The position numbers were made by a program, and so were the translations under genes. From an uncultured Clostridia bacterium (GTDB lineage: Bacteria; Bacillota; Clostridia; Oscillospirales; Ruminococcaceae): 49,832 nt of DNA. The notes beneath the pieces are model-generated. The model did no database searches, was not told the DNA's origin, and worked only from the letters and a program-made list of their open reading frames with translations. The stretch spans positions 1 to 49,832 of the forward strand of contig CANQOC010000016.1 of NCBI GenBank assembly GCA_947625375.1, given 5' to 3'. This document shows, in pieces, positions 32,482 to 41,557 of the stretch (positions within the stretch are counted from its first letter, which is position 1; each line of letters opens with the position of its first letter).

Positions 32482-35100
32482 TCAGAGCGACGCTATAGAC
32501 TGCTCGATTTTCGCGAGCTTTTCCTGTGCAAGCTTAAGCTTCGATTTTTCGTTTTCGACGACCGCCGCCGGCGCCTTCGAGACGAATCCCGGGTTCGAGA
32601 GCTTTGCGTTTACTGCGGCAATGTCCTTTTCGGCGGACGCCTTTTCCTTTGCGAGCCGTGCAAGCTCCTTTTCGCGGTCGATGATTTCGGCGAGCGGGAT
32701 AAATAGCCTTGCCGAGCCGGTGACGACGGTGATACAGTCGGTGCGCTCGCATTTTTCGGATATCTCGACCGACGACGCCGAAGCAAGCCTCTCGAAGAAC
32801 ATCACTCCCTTGCGGTAGACGTCTCCCTCGGAGGTCTCGATGAACAGCTCGGCCTTTTTCGACGGCGGGACGTTCATTTCGGCGCGGCGGTTTCTTATCG
32901 CCTTGATTGCCTCGATTATCTTCTCAAAGTCGGCCTCGTCGTCGGGATAGCAGAGCGACGCGTCAAAGGTCGGGAAGCTTTCGAGCATAAGCGGCTTGCC
33001 GGTTCCGTCGAGAGCCTGCCAGATTTCCTCGGTGATAAAGGGCATGAACGGGTGCAGAAGCTTCAGTATCCGCGCCATCGCCCAGACGAGGACCTTTTGC
33101 GCCGACTCGGCGGTATCGCCTCCGGCGTTGATTCTCGGCTTCGTCAGCTCGATGTACCAGTCGCAGTAGACGTCCCAGATAAAGTCATAGACCTTCTGCG
33201 CCGCGATGCCGAGCTCGAATTTTTCGAGGTTGTCGTTGACCTCTTTGGCGAGGGTGTTGAGCTTTGAAATGAGCCATTTATCCTCGAGCGCAAGTCCCTC
33301 GGGGAGCTTTTCGGGGACGCCGAAGCCGCCGGGAAGATTCATCATGATAAAGCGGGCGGCGTTCCAAAGCTTGTTGGCGAAGTTGCGGCTCGCCTTGACC
33401 TTTTCCTCCGAATATCTCATGTCGTTTCCGGGCGAGTTCCCCGAAGCGACCATGAACCGAAGCGCATCGGCGCCGTATTGGTCGATTACGACGAGCGGGT
33501 CGATGCCGTTTCCGAGCGACTTCGACATCTTAAGGCCGTTCGGGTCGCGCATAAGTCCGTGGAGCAAAACCGTCTCGAACGGGCGCTCTTTCATGAATTC
33601 GAGTCCGGCGACAATCATTCTCGACACCCAGAAGGTGATGATGTCCCAGCCGGTGACGAGCGTCGACGTCGGATAGAAGTATTCGAGCTCGGGGGTCTTA
33701 TCCGGCCAGCCGAGGGTCGAGAACGGCCAGAGCGCCGACGAGAACCATGTGTCAAGGGTATCGGGGTCCTGCCTCATCGGCTTGCCGCACTTCGGACAGA
33801 CGGCGGAATCCTCTTTTGTGACGGTCATTTCGCCGCAGTCGTCGCAGTAGAACGCGGGAATTCTGTGTCCCCACCAGAGCTGGCGCGAGATGCACCAGTC
33901 GCGGATATCCTCCATCCAGTTGAGGTAGTTTTTCTCGAATCTCTCGGGGACGAATTTTATGTCGCCGCTTTTGACGGCCTCGATTGCGGGCTTCGCGAGG
34001 TCCGCCATCTTTACGAACCATTGGAGCGATACCCTCGGCTCGATTGTCGTTCCGCAGCGGTAGCAGGTGCCGACGTTGTGCGAATAGTCCTCGATTTCGA
34101 CGAGATATCCGCCGGCCTCGAGGTCCTCGACTATCGCCTTTCTCGCCTCGAATCGGTCCATTCCGGCGTATTTCGGATAGTCCCCGGTGATTTTCGCGTC
34201 GTCGGTCATGACGTTGATGACCTCAAGACCGTGCCTCAGACCGACCTCGAAGTCGTTCGGGTCGTGCGCCGGGGTGATTTTTACGACGCCGGTTCCGAAT
34301 TCCATGTCGACATAGCTGTCGGCGACGACGGGGATTTCCCGCCCGACGAGCGGGAGGGTGACCGTCTTCCCGACGTAGTCTTTATATCTCTCGTCCTTCG
34401 GATTGACCGCGACGGCGGTATCGCCCAGAAGCGTTTCGGGACGGGTCGTCGCGAGCTCGAGCCAGCCGGAGCCGTCGGTCAGCGGGTAGCGGAGGTGCCA
34501 GAAGTGCCCCGCCTGTTCCTCATAGTTTACCTCGGCGTTCGAGATTGACGTCAGGCAGTGCGGGCACCAGTTTATAATCCTCTCTCCGCGGTAGATGAGC
34601 CCTTTTTCGTAATATCTCACAAAGACCTCTTTTACCGCCTTTGAGCAGCCTTCGTCCATAGTGAACCGCTCGCGCTCCCAGTCGCAGGAGGAACCGAGCT
34701 TTTTAAGCTGACTGATGATTGTCGAGCCGTATTTTTCTCTCCACGCCCAAGCGCGTTCAAGAAAGCCGTCCCGCCCGACGTCGTCCTTGGTGAGACCTTC
34801 CTTTTTCATCTCGGAGACGATTTTCGCCTCGGTCGCAATCGACGCGTGGTCGGTGCCGGGGAGCCAGAGGGTTTCGTACCCCGACATTCTCTTATAGCGG
34901 ATAAGGATATCCTGAAGAGTATTGTCGAGGGCATGCCCCATATGAAGCTGACCGGTGATGTTCGGCGGGGGAATGACGATGGTATAGGGCTTTTTGTCGG
35001 GGTTGACCTCGGCGTGGAAGCAGTTGTTGTCGGTCCAATACTTATAGATTCTGTCCTCCACCTGTTTGGGTTCATAGAGCTTTTCGAGTTCCTTTTTCAT
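32482..35100 (-). CDS. valS: valyl-tRNA synthetase
   Basis: ValRS charges tRNA-Val and edits threonine. The 872-residue enzyme has the HIGH motif in PNITGQLHMGHAL, the editing domain (LATTRPETLLGDTAVAV), the KMSKS motif in LKMSKSLGNG, the anticodon-binding domain and the C-terminal coiled coil (LARLAKEKASAEKDIAAVN). The start at 35100 follows AGAGGT; the frame is open 30 codons further into the T-box leader. Expression is controlled by the T-box at 35104-35390. Confidence 0.97.
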   Translation of the reverse strand: MKKELEKLYEPKQVEDRIYKYWTDNNCFHAEVNPDKKPYTIVIPPPNITGQLHMGHALDNTLQDILIRYKRMSGYETLWLPGTDHASIATEAKIVSEMKKEGLTKDDVGRDGFLERAWAWREKYGSTIISQLKKLGSSCDWERERFTMDEGCSKAVKEVFVRYYEKGLIYRGERIINWCPHCLTSISNAEVNYEEQAGHFWHLRYPLTDGSGWLELATTRPETLLGDTAVAVNPKDERYKDYVGKTVTLPLVGREIPVVADSYVDMEFGTGVVKITPAHDPNDFEVGLRHGLEVINVMTDDAKITGDYPKYAGMDRFEARKAIVEDLEAGGYLVEIEDYSHNVGTCYRCGTTIEPRVSLQWFVKMADLAKPAIEAVKSGDIKFVPERFEKNYLNWMEDIRDWCISRQLWWGHRIPAFYCDDCGEMTVTKEDSAVCPKCGKPMRQDPDTLDTWFSSALWPFSTLGWPDKTPELEYFYPTSTLVTGWDIITFWVSRMIVAGLEFMKERPFETVLLHGLMRDPNGLKMSKSLGNGIDPLVVIDQYGADALRFMVASGNSPGNDMRYSEEKVKASRNFANKLWNAARFIMMNLPGGFGVPEKLPEGLALEDKWLISKLNTLAKEVNDNLEKFELGIAAQKVYDFIWDVYCDWYIELTKPRINAGGDTAESAQKVLVWAMARILKLLHPFMPFITEEIWQALDGTGKPLMLESFPTFDASLCYPDDEADFEKIIEAIKAIRNRRAEMNVPPSKKAELFIETSEGDVYRKGVMFFERLASASSVEISEKCERTDCITVVTGSARLFIPLAEIIDREKELARLAKEKASAEKDIAAVNAKLSNPGFVSKAPAAVVENEKSKLKLAQEKLAKIEQSIASL

Positions 35101-35103
35101 TGA

Positions 35104-35390
35104 CGTACCTCTTTCTGACGTATTTTCGGGGCGATAAAAAAGACGCCCCAAAGCATTGGCTTTGAGACGAGATGATTCCCGCGGTACCACTCAAATTAGA
35201 AGACGGAAGACCGGCTTCTCACTTTATGCGCTTTAACGCGCGCAGGACGGGAGCGTTCTACTCTCGAAGATTTCCTCGCTCCGGCTATTGGGCTACAGCC
35301 GTCCATGCGCTCCGGCGGTTCACACCAACTCCGCCTCTCTTTGGGACGCGCGTCCTTTCCGGCCCTCCCCGTCAACGCTTTTAAAGAATG
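35104..35390 (-). promoter_or_regulatory. T-box riboswitch of valS
   Basis: On the minus strand the leader carries the T-box core TGAGTGGTACCGCGGG (35178-35193), a terminator (AAAGCC..GGCGTC stem followed by TTTTTT, 35135-35170) and an upstream Stem I region with the AGAGAG/GTTGGTG..GAACC apical motif (about 35320-35350). Uncharged tRNA-Val should bind and favour antitermination. A GTA triplet at the base of Stem I is a candidate valine specifier, but I am not sure of the fold. Confidence 0.92.
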
Positions 35391-36100
35391 ATAGCACAGT
35401 TTTCGGGAAAAGTCAAGATGGAAGATGGAAGATAGATGATTGGAGGATAGAAGTGCAGGGAAGGGGGGTATGGCGTGATTGTGTCACCGCTAAGGTGATG
35501 TGATTAGCCGTCAGCTGTAGGCGGACTCCTTTTAAGCGATGTGCGCCGCCTTTGTAAATTTCCCCCGCCGATAGGCGGATATCTAAAGTTTTAGCAACAT
35601 GAACCCCCTCCCATGTGGGAGGGGGAAGGGGGTGGGAGTCTATAAATAGCATGAGCGAAGCGAATACCTTTTACAAGCCGATGACGCGCAGTGCCTTTAA
35701 TTCCACTCAGCGGACTTCTTATTAGTAACGTGCGGCACCGCCCAAATTTTCCCCCGCCGTCAGGCGGATATCAAAAGTTTTAGAACATGAACCCCCTCCC
35801 ATGTGGGAGGGGGACAGGGGATAGGAGTCTAAAAATAGCATGAGCGCAGCGAATACCTTATAAAAGGTCGGACACCGTTGCGATTTTCCAATAGCGCTCG
35901 CAGGTTTCCTCCTACCCCCTCCCCTCGAGGGGAGGGTCGGGGAGGGGTGGCTAAGATAGTATGAGCGCAGCGAATTCCTTTTAAGAGGTGCGTCGCCGCA
36001 TTCATGTTTTATAAACGTTGCAAGTTCCCTTTCATCTCCCTCCCCTCGAGGGGAGGGTTGGGAGGGGTGATTTTAGATAGCATGAGCGTCAGCGAATTCC
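35391..36100. repeat. gene-free cluster of GC-rich palindrome modules
   Basis: No gene. After a purine tract (about 35415-35460) come modules in reverse orientation to those near 9 kb: CCCCCTCCCA-TG-TGGGAGGGGG palindromes near 35604 and 35790, CCCTCCCCTCGAGGGGAGGG types near 35920 and 36040, each followed by TCTAAAAATAGCATGAGCG and a GCGAATTCC or GCGAATACC segment. Confidence 0.7.
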
Positions 36101-36478
36101 TTATAAAAAGGTCGGACGTCGCTGCAATTTTCCATAACGCTCACAATCGTCCTCCACGCCGCCCCCTCCCATGTGGGAGGGGGAAGGGGGTGGGAGTCTA
36201 AAAATAGTATGAGCGTAGCGAATTCCTTATAAAAAGGTCAGACGTCGCTGCAATTTTCCATAACGCTCACAATCGTCCTCCACGCCACCCCCTCCCATGT
36301 GGGAGGGGGCAGGGGGTGGGAGTTTAAAAATAGCATGAGCGAAGCGAATTCCTTATAAAAAGGTCAGACGTCGCTGCAATTTTCCAAAACGCTCACAATC
36401 GTCCTCCACGCCACCCCCTCCCATGTGGGAGGGGGCAGGGGGTAGGAGACTAAAAATAGCATGAGCGAAGCGAATACC
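36101..36478. repeat. three tandem copies of a 126-bp unit
   Basis: Units start at 36101, 36227 and 36353, each with TTATAAAAAGGTC at its head. Each unit has GTCAGACGTCGCTGCAATTT, AACGCTCACAATCGTCCTCC, the palindrome CCCCTCCCA-TG-TGGGAGGGG, then AAAAATAGCATGAGCGAAGC and GAATTCCTTATA. Copies differ at only a few positions. It is an amplified form of the dispersed palindrome module. It is not a CRISPR array, because no variable spacers occur. Confidence 0.9.
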
Positions 36479-36562
36479 TTTTTATCGCTGGCACGGTGCT
36501 AATCACAGTGTACCCCGCGCAGCGAATACTTTTTTACAGCGCAGCCCATCGCCCACGCCCGT

Positions 36563-37693
36563 CTACCCCCTCCTCACGGTCTCCCTATACTCCGACCTCC
36601 CGGTCACGCCGCCGCAGCAGAGTCCCCGCAGGCGCGAGGCGAGCTCAATCAGCTCGGCGGAGCGGCGGTGGGCGGGGGAGAGGGCAGACAGCGCGGCAAG
36701 CGAGCTGCCGACGTCGATTGACGAGGTCGTTTTGCAGAGCCGGAGCACCTCCGCGCCGCGGGCGTTCATCGCGAGGACGCGCACAAAGGGCGGCTCGGCC
36801 ATGTCGGCGGCGCAAACGCCGAGCGCGGCAAGGAGCACCGCCCGCCTCACCCTTGACAGCGTGAAATTCCGGGACTTCGCCGCCATAAAGAGCGCGTCAA
36901 GGCTCTCGGCGCGCCGCGAAGCGTCATAGAGCCGCCCGGCAAGCTCGCGGCAGTAGGGCACCCGCCCGAAGTCCTCGCGCGTCATTGCCGACAGCCGGAA
37001 GAGTATCGCGCGCTCGCCGTTTTCGATGAAGGACAGCGGCGTTTTTCCGGCGTCATACCCGAGGAAGACCCCGGCGTCCTCGCCCGTGCGGAGCATTCTC
37101 CTTATCTCCGATGCCGACGCAAATCCGTCCGACCTCTCCGATGAATCGTGCGGGACGGTCCTTTTTACCGCGAGCGGAACCGGCGGCTCACAGCCTCCGA
37201 GCGCCCTTAAATATTCGAGCGCAAGGGTGTTGTTCGGAGAGGAGATAATCCCCGCAGTCGACGGCTCACAGACCTCCGCGGCCGCCTGCGGATATGTCCT
37301 CCCGCAGCTCATCAGCGACTTGATTTTAAGCTCGTTGTCCTTTAAATCCGCGAGCGCGGACGAAAGCTCGCCGACGTCTCCGCACTCCGCGCCGAACGAA
37401 ATCAGGTCGGCACAGCCGAGCCGCCTTATCACCGACACCCCCGCCCGCGCAAAGTCCCGCGCGGCGCCGAGCGAATACTGTGGCGGTAGCTCGAGCACAA
37501 GGTCCGCGCCGCCCTTTACCGCCTCCTCGGCACGGTCGTGCGGACTCATCACGGCGACGTCTCCGCGTTGGACGACGCTTCCGCTCATCACCGCGACAAT
37601 GTGTGTCGCGCCGGCCTCGCGCGTCTTTTCGATGTGATACCTGTGACCGCTGTGGAACGGGTTGTATTCGGCGATGATTGCGGCGACCCTCAT
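36563..37693 (-). CDS. tmcAL: tRNA(Met) cytidine acetate ligase TmcAL
   Basis: TmcAL forms N4-acetylcytidine at the wobble base of elongator tRNA-Met from acetate and ATP. The 376-residue protein begins MRVAAIIAEYNPFHSGHRYH, with the nucleotidyltransferase HxGH-type motif (HSGH). It continues with MSGSVVQRGDVAVMSPHDRA and YLRALGG, and has the usual C-terminal domain. The start at 37693 follows GGAGG. The upstream glycosylase gene ends 2 bp before, so the two are coupled. Confidence 0.95.
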   Translation of the reverse strand: MRVAAIIAEYNPFHSGHRYHIEKTREAGATHIVAVMSGSVVQRGDVAVMSPHDRAEEAVKGGADLVLELPPQYSLGAARDFARAGVSVIRRLGCADLISFGAECGDVGELSSALADLKDNELKIKSLMSCGRTYPQAAAEVCEPSTAGIISSPNNTLALEYLRALGGCEPPVPLAVKRTVPHDSSERSDGFASASEIRRMLRTGEDAGVFLGYDAGKTPLSFIENGERAILFRLSAMTREDFGRVPYCRELAGRLYDASRRAESLDALFMAAKSRNFTLSRVRRAVLLAALGVCAADMAEPPFVRVLAMNARGAEVLRLCKTTSSIDVGSSLAALSALSPAHRRSAELIELASRLRGLCCGGVTGRSEYRETVRRG

Positions 37694-37695
37694 TT

Positions 37696-38499
37696 TCAGT
37701 CCTCCCTCCGGCATTTTCTTATATAGTTAAACAAATAAAGCTGTGCGATTCCCCTTGTCGGATAGAATTCCTCGGGGAAGCCGTCTTCATAGTATTCCTC
37801 CATGACCCGCTTCATCCAGACGTCAATCGGGAAGGCCTCGGTCATTCCGAAGCCGCCGAGGAGCACGCAGTCGGCGACCTTCGGGCCGACCCCCTTTATC
37901 TTCATCAGCTCTTTTTTCGCGGATTCATAGCCCATCTCCCGAAGCTTTTCGAGACAAACCTCGCCGGACGAGACCTTTTTTGCCGCGTCGATGATATATC
38001 CCGCGCGGAAGCCGGAGCGGAGGTCGGCGAGGTCGTCGGGGGAGAGTGGAGCGATTTCGCCCGGCGACGGGAAGTGCCCGAAATGGCGGGTCATCCGCGC
38101 GACAATCCCCTTGATTCTCGCAATGTTGTTGTTCGACGAGAAGATGAAACAGGCGAGAGCCTCCCAGCCGTCCTGCCTTAAAAGGCGGATTCCCCGCGAA
38201 AAGCCGCACGCCTCTTTAAGCGTCGCGTCGCGGGAATATAGCTCGCGGAGAGCGGCGTAGTCGGTGTCGAGGTCAAAATATGGCGCCCAGACCGAGAGAA
38301 AGACGTCCTCGGGGGTGTCCTTGAGGACAAAGCGCCCGCCGGTGCCGTAGATTTCGAGATAGGTGTCGAGGCAGTATCCGCGGTAGCTGTGTTCGCCGAC
38401 CTTGTCCCACCGAAAAGCCTGTCCGGTGTCGAGGACGTCGTCGAGCTCGAGGTCGTCCTCGTATAAAATTATGTCTTTTCCCGATATTTCATATTTCAT
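37696..38499 (-). CDS. ogg: 8-oxoguanine DNA glycosylase (OGG1-like, HhH-GPD)
   Basis: This base-excision enzyme removes oxidised guanine. The 267-residue protein has the OGG N-terminal domain (LELDDVLDTGQAFRW) and the helix-hairpin-helix with the catalytic lysine (KIKGVGPKVADCVLLGGFG), followed by the conserved Asp in FPIDVWMKRVM. Sequence and length resemble the eukaryote-like clostridial OGG1 group. GGGGGCAG precedes the start. It is first in an operon with tmcAL. Confidence 0.93.
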   Translation of the reverse strand: MKYEISGKDIILYEDDLELDDVLDTGQAFRWDKVGEHSYRGYCLDTYLEIYGTGGRFVLKDTPEDVFLSVWAPYFDLDTDYAALRELYSRDATLKEACGFSRGIRLLRQDGWEALACFIFSSNNNIARIKGIVARMTRHFGHFPSPGEIAPLSPDDLADLRSGFRAGYIIDAAKKVSSGEVCLEKLREMGYESAKKELMKIKGVGPKVADCVLLGGFGMTEAFPIDVWMKRVMEEYYEDGFPEEFYPTRGIAQLYLFNYIRKCRRED

Positions 38500-38513
38500 C
38501 GCTCTGCCCCCAC

Positions 38514-38542
38514 TTGTAATTGATGTCGGTTTATATTATAAT
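38514..38542 (+). promoter_or_regulatory. promoter of the DUF6062 gene
   Basis: TTGTAA (38514-38519), 17 bp, TATAAT (38537-38542), 41 bp before the start codon. Confidence 0.65.
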
Positions 38543-38583
38543 ATAGGAAAAGAGATTTTGCAATATAAAAAGGAGCGAGAGCG

Positions 38584-39276
38584 ATGAGAGAAAGCATTTT
38601 AACAATACCAGTAAACGAAATCTTTGAGCCGAAGGAGGGCTGTCCCGTATGCAGAATGAGGGATATGCTCGAAAAGCGCACCACCGAGTACATTATGGGC
38701 GCGGCGATGATGGAGCCGGACGTAAGGATTGAGACCAACCGCCTCGGCTTCTGCAAGACGCACTTTGACCAGATGCTGAAGCAGAAGAACAGGCTTTCGC
38801 TTGCGCTTATGCTCCAGACGCGTCTCGAAACGGTCAAAAACGAGGTCTTTTCAAAGCCGTCGCTCTTCGAGAACCGGCAGAAGCGGGTCAAGTCGCTCGC
38901 GAAGAACAATTCGACCTGTTTTGTATGTTCAAAGGTCGACTGGGCGATGGAGCGGCTGATGGTGACGGTATTCGACCTCTATAAGAACTCGAAGGAATTC
39001 CGCGAGCTTTTTAAGGCACAGGAGTATATCTGTATGCCGCACTGCGAGATGCTCTGCAACCTGTCGGTCGACGAGCTCGACAAGCGGACCGCCGCCGACT
39101 TCCGCGACGACGTAATCGAGCTCGGCCGCCGCGAGGTGGAGATTCTTTATAAGGACGTCTCGCACTTCTGCTCGATGTTCGACTACCGCAACAACGGCGA
39201 GAACGCCGACTGGGGCAACTCGCGCGACGCCGTCGAGCGCTCGGTCGCGTTCCTGACGGCGAGGAAACCCGGATGA
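38584..39276 (+). CDS. DUF6062-type cysteine/histidine-rich protein
   Basis: This 230-residue soluble protein has two sets of metal-ligand pairs: GCPVCRMRD with GFCKTHFD, and TCFVCSKVD with ICMPHCEML, i.e. two CxxC...CxxH-like units that look duplicated. A further CSMFDYRN segment closes the protein. The spacing suggests two zinc- or iron-sulfur-binding sites. I believe it belongs to the DUF6062 family of Clostridia; the function is unknown. AAGGAG precedes the start. It is divergent from ogg and monocistronic. Confidence 0.75.
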   Translation: MRESILTIPVNEIFEPKEGCPVCRMRDMLEKRTTEYIMGAAMMEPDVRIETNRLGFCKTHFDQMLKQKNRLSLALMLQTRLETVKNEVFSKPSLFENRQKRVKSLAKNNSTCFVCSKVDWAMERLMVTVFDLYKNSKEFRELFKAQEYICMPHCEMLCNLSVDELDKRTAADFRDDVIELGRREVEILYKDVSHFCSMFDYRNNGENADWGNSRDAVERSVAFLTARKPG

Positions 39277-40160
39277 CAGAGGTGAGATAGGCAGAAGACA
39301 GAGGGCAGAGGTATAAGGAATTCGCGAAGCGAATGCGGTTTTCAGTAGCTGCCGCGGAAAGCGCACTTGTGCACATTAAAATAGAAAGAGCAGTGCCGCA
39401 CTACCTATAACAAGGAATTCGCTTCGCTCATGCTATTTTAGCGCCCCACCCCGGCCCTCCCCGGAGGGGAGGGAGTTGGAGGAAACCTGCGAGCGTTTAT
39501 AAATCATGGTTGCGGCGACGCACCTCTTAAAAGGAATTCGCTTCGCTCATGCTATTTTTAGACTCCTACCCCCTGCCCCCTCCCACATGGGAGGGGGTGT
39601 GTGCGTCAAGACTTTGATTGCCGCCTGACGGCGGGGAAAAGTTTGCACGGCGTCATGAGCTGCATAAAGCGTCTGTTTTGCGACGGACGCTAAACGCTTT
39701 ATTTTTGATGTTTCCCCGTTCTCTTTCTTCCACACCCCCTGCCCCCTCTCCCTCAGTGAGAGAGAGGGGGTTCCACCCCACACCCGGCCGTTCACGTTCG
39801 TGAACGGCGCGACCACTCCCCTCGAGGGGAGTGGTACTTGGCAAGGAGGACACTTGCGAGCGCTATAGATAATTTGCAGAGGCGACGCACGTCGCTAAAA
39901 AGGAGTCCGCCTGCGGCGGACGCTTATCACGTCACCTTTGCGGCGACGTGATTGCGCTAATTCCCCCTTCCCCTTACCCCCTCCCCGACGGGGAGGGGGA
40001 CGGCGAGGAAGCTTAGTTGCGTTATAAAAATTTGAGAGCGATGTCCGACCTTGCTATAAGGAATTCGCTTCGCTCATGCTATTTATAAACTCCTATCCCC
40101 CTGTCCCCCTTTCCACATGGAAAGGGGGAACGCATCGCTTAGGCTTCAGCTCCTATGAAG
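39277..40160. repeat. gene-free cluster of GC-rich palindrome modules
   Basis: No gene. Purine steps at 39280-39312 lead to modules with palindromes near 39453-39471 (CCCTCCCCGGAGGGGAGGG), 39574-39596 (CCCCCTCCCA / TGGGAGGGGG), 39735-39770, 39812-39833 (CCACTCCCC / GGGGAGTGG), 39979-40000 and 40096-40130 (CCCCCTTTCCA / TGGAAAGGGGG). The stretch 39735-39850 nearly repeats 9140-9260, showing that several modules were copied as a block. Confidence 0.7.
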
Positions 40161-40267
40161 GCGCAGTCCGGCGCGCGAAGCGCGCTGACGGAATGAAGCA
40201 GGAAAACCCGCGCGGGGTTTTTCTGCTTCATTCCGTTTCGACCGTCTTCGACGGTCGCGGACTGCGT
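40161..40267. repeat. four-way-junction element, copy 5 of 6 (reverse orientation)
   Basis: Outer stem GCGCAGTCCG/CGGACTGCGT (40161-40170/40258-40267, one wobble). Inner hairpins in reverse order: GCGCGC-GAA-GCGCGC (40171-40185), the long hairpin (about 40187-40238) and CGACCGTC-TTC-GACGGTCG (40239-40257). Confidence 0.85.
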
Positions 40268-40710
40268 CTGCTGTCAGATAACAGAAGTCAGAGGGTCAGA
40301 TGTCAGAATCAAAAGGAGCGACGCGAACCCCTCCCCGTCGGGGAGGGGTAGGGGAGGGGGAATAGGCGTAATCACGTCACCGCCAAGGTGACGCGATAAG
40401 CCGTCCGCCGCAGGCGGACTCCTTTTTAGCAACGTGCGGCGACACACAAATTGTCCCCCGCGTTAGCGGCAATCAATATTATAGCTATACATTCCCCCTT
40501 TCCATGTGGAAAGGGGGACAGGGGGATAGGAGTCTGAAAATAGCATTCGCGAAGCGAATTCCTTTTAATAAAGTGCGGCGTTGCTCGTATTTTTTAAATG
40601 CGTGCAGGCGTCCTTACCATGGCATTTAATAAAAATAGTATTCGCACTGCGAATACCATTTACAAGTCAGCTCATCGCTCCGTCGTTTTTCTAAACCTGC
40701 GCAAATATCT
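40268..40710. repeat. gene-free repeat stretch
   Basis: No convincing gene. It holds a purine tract (40275-40310), GC-rich palindromes near 40331-40350 and 40493-40515, a CGTCACC-GCCAA-GGTGACG hairpin and a GCATTCGCGAAGCGAATTCC segment. From 40650 the sequence becomes unique. A 71-codon open frame at 40717-40932 lacks a ribosome-binding site and was not called. Confidence 0.6.
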
Positions 40711-40929
40711 CCGCGCGTGCCCCTCTCATCTTTATACATCTTTTGCATAACAGTCCGAAAAAATGTACTCTTCGTGATTTTGTCCGCGCAAACCCGCCGA
40801 CTTTTTGTACCGATGATTTTCGGGACAAAGGCCGGCGGAAAATTTTGCCTGCTTAAGAAACTGCGCTTTTTCGCGGTCGGTTTTGCCGTAAAAAAGCGCG
40901 GATTTTTTCCTTTGTCGGAATTTGCTGAA

Positions 40930-41098
40930 TAAAGATTTATTTACCGGCGGTATATCCCCAGAATATGGAAAGTTGAAAGCCGAGCCGCGGATTTAAGCCG
41001 GTTTTCCAACTTTTCAACCTTATTTTCAACAGTCTCGCGACACTTTGCGAAAAGTTTTCAACAGTTTCAACGGGCTTTTCAACAAAGTCGTTGAAAAC
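40930..41098. other. AT-rich stretch followed by a cluster of TTTTCAACA 9-mers
   Basis: AATAAAGATTTATTTA (about 40931-40946) is followed by TTTTCCAAC (41002), TTTTCAACC (41011), TTTTCAACA (41023, 41055, 41076), TTTCAACG (41065) and an inverted GTTGAAAAC (41090). The 9-mer differs from the DnaA box TTATCCACA at two positions. All genes to the right run rightward, and most of those to the left run leftward. The arrangement resembles a replication origin or DnaA-binding cluster, but no dnaA or dnaN is nearby. Confidence 0.35.
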
Positions 41099-41185
41099 CG
41101 CCTATACCGAGTGTATATAAAACCGCGCGGAGGGACATAATTCAGATAGCAAAAATTTCAAATCACGCAGAAACGGGGTTATAAG

Positions 41186-41455
41186 ATGATAAAGGGAGTT
41201 ACCCGAAGGATTGTCGAGATAAAAAATCCGGCGGACGGCTATTTCGAGAGGGCGGTGCTCTATCTCCGCGCCGACGTCCCTCCGGCGGGAAAGCGCGAGG
41301 CGCTCCGCCATGCCGAGGAATACCTGAGCGGCGTCGGGCGGTTCGGCGGCAAAACCCGCCGCGATTTAAGGCCGATTGTCGCCCTGCTCGGACTCGCGCT
41401 TTTGATTTCGCTGACCGCTCTCGGCGTTATGTTGATAGTTGTCACAAAAATGTGA
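41186..41455 (+). CDS. small protein with C-terminal membrane anchor
   Basis: This 89-residue frame begins MIKGVTRRIVEIKNPADGYF and ends with a hydrophobic helix (PIVALLGLALLISLTALGVM), preceded by basic residues. That fits a tail-anchored or single-span protein with a cytoplasmic N-terminal half. ACGGGGTT precedes the start. I do not recognise a family. Codon use resembles the neighbours, and it lies alone between the 9-mer cluster and rlmB. Confidence 0.5.
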   Translation: MIKGVTRRIVEIKNPADGYFERAVLYLRADVPPAGKREALRHAEEYLSGVGRFGGKTRRDLRPIVALLGLALLISLTALGVMLIVVTKM

Positions 41456-41489
41456 GCTATATTTTGGCGGAATTTCCCGAAAAAAGGTC

Positions 41490-41518
41490 TTTTCAAATCG
41501 GCGGTTTTGTGTTATAAT
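41490..41518 (+). promoter_or_regulatory. rlmB promoter
   Basis: TTTTCA (41490-41495), 17 bp, TATAAT (41513-41518), 40 bp before the start. Confidence 0.6.
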
Positions 41519-41557
41519 ATTATCTGTATAATTCTGCATAAATAAAAAGGACATAAA

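Noticed and set aside
33478..34548. 356-codon frame on the plus strand opposite valS
   Set aside because: Same reason: opposite to a certain tRNA synthetase gene, with no ribosome-binding site and a low-complexity arginine-, valine- and aspartate-rich product.
36101..36478. Possible CRISPR array from regular 126-bp repeats
   Set aside because: The whole 126-bp unit repeats, including the parts that would be spacers. There are no unique spacers and no cas genes.
40717..40932. 71-codon frame before the 9-mer cluster
   Set aside because: No ribosome-binding site, low-complexity aromatic/basic product and no conserved pattern; it reads like unique intergenic DNA.
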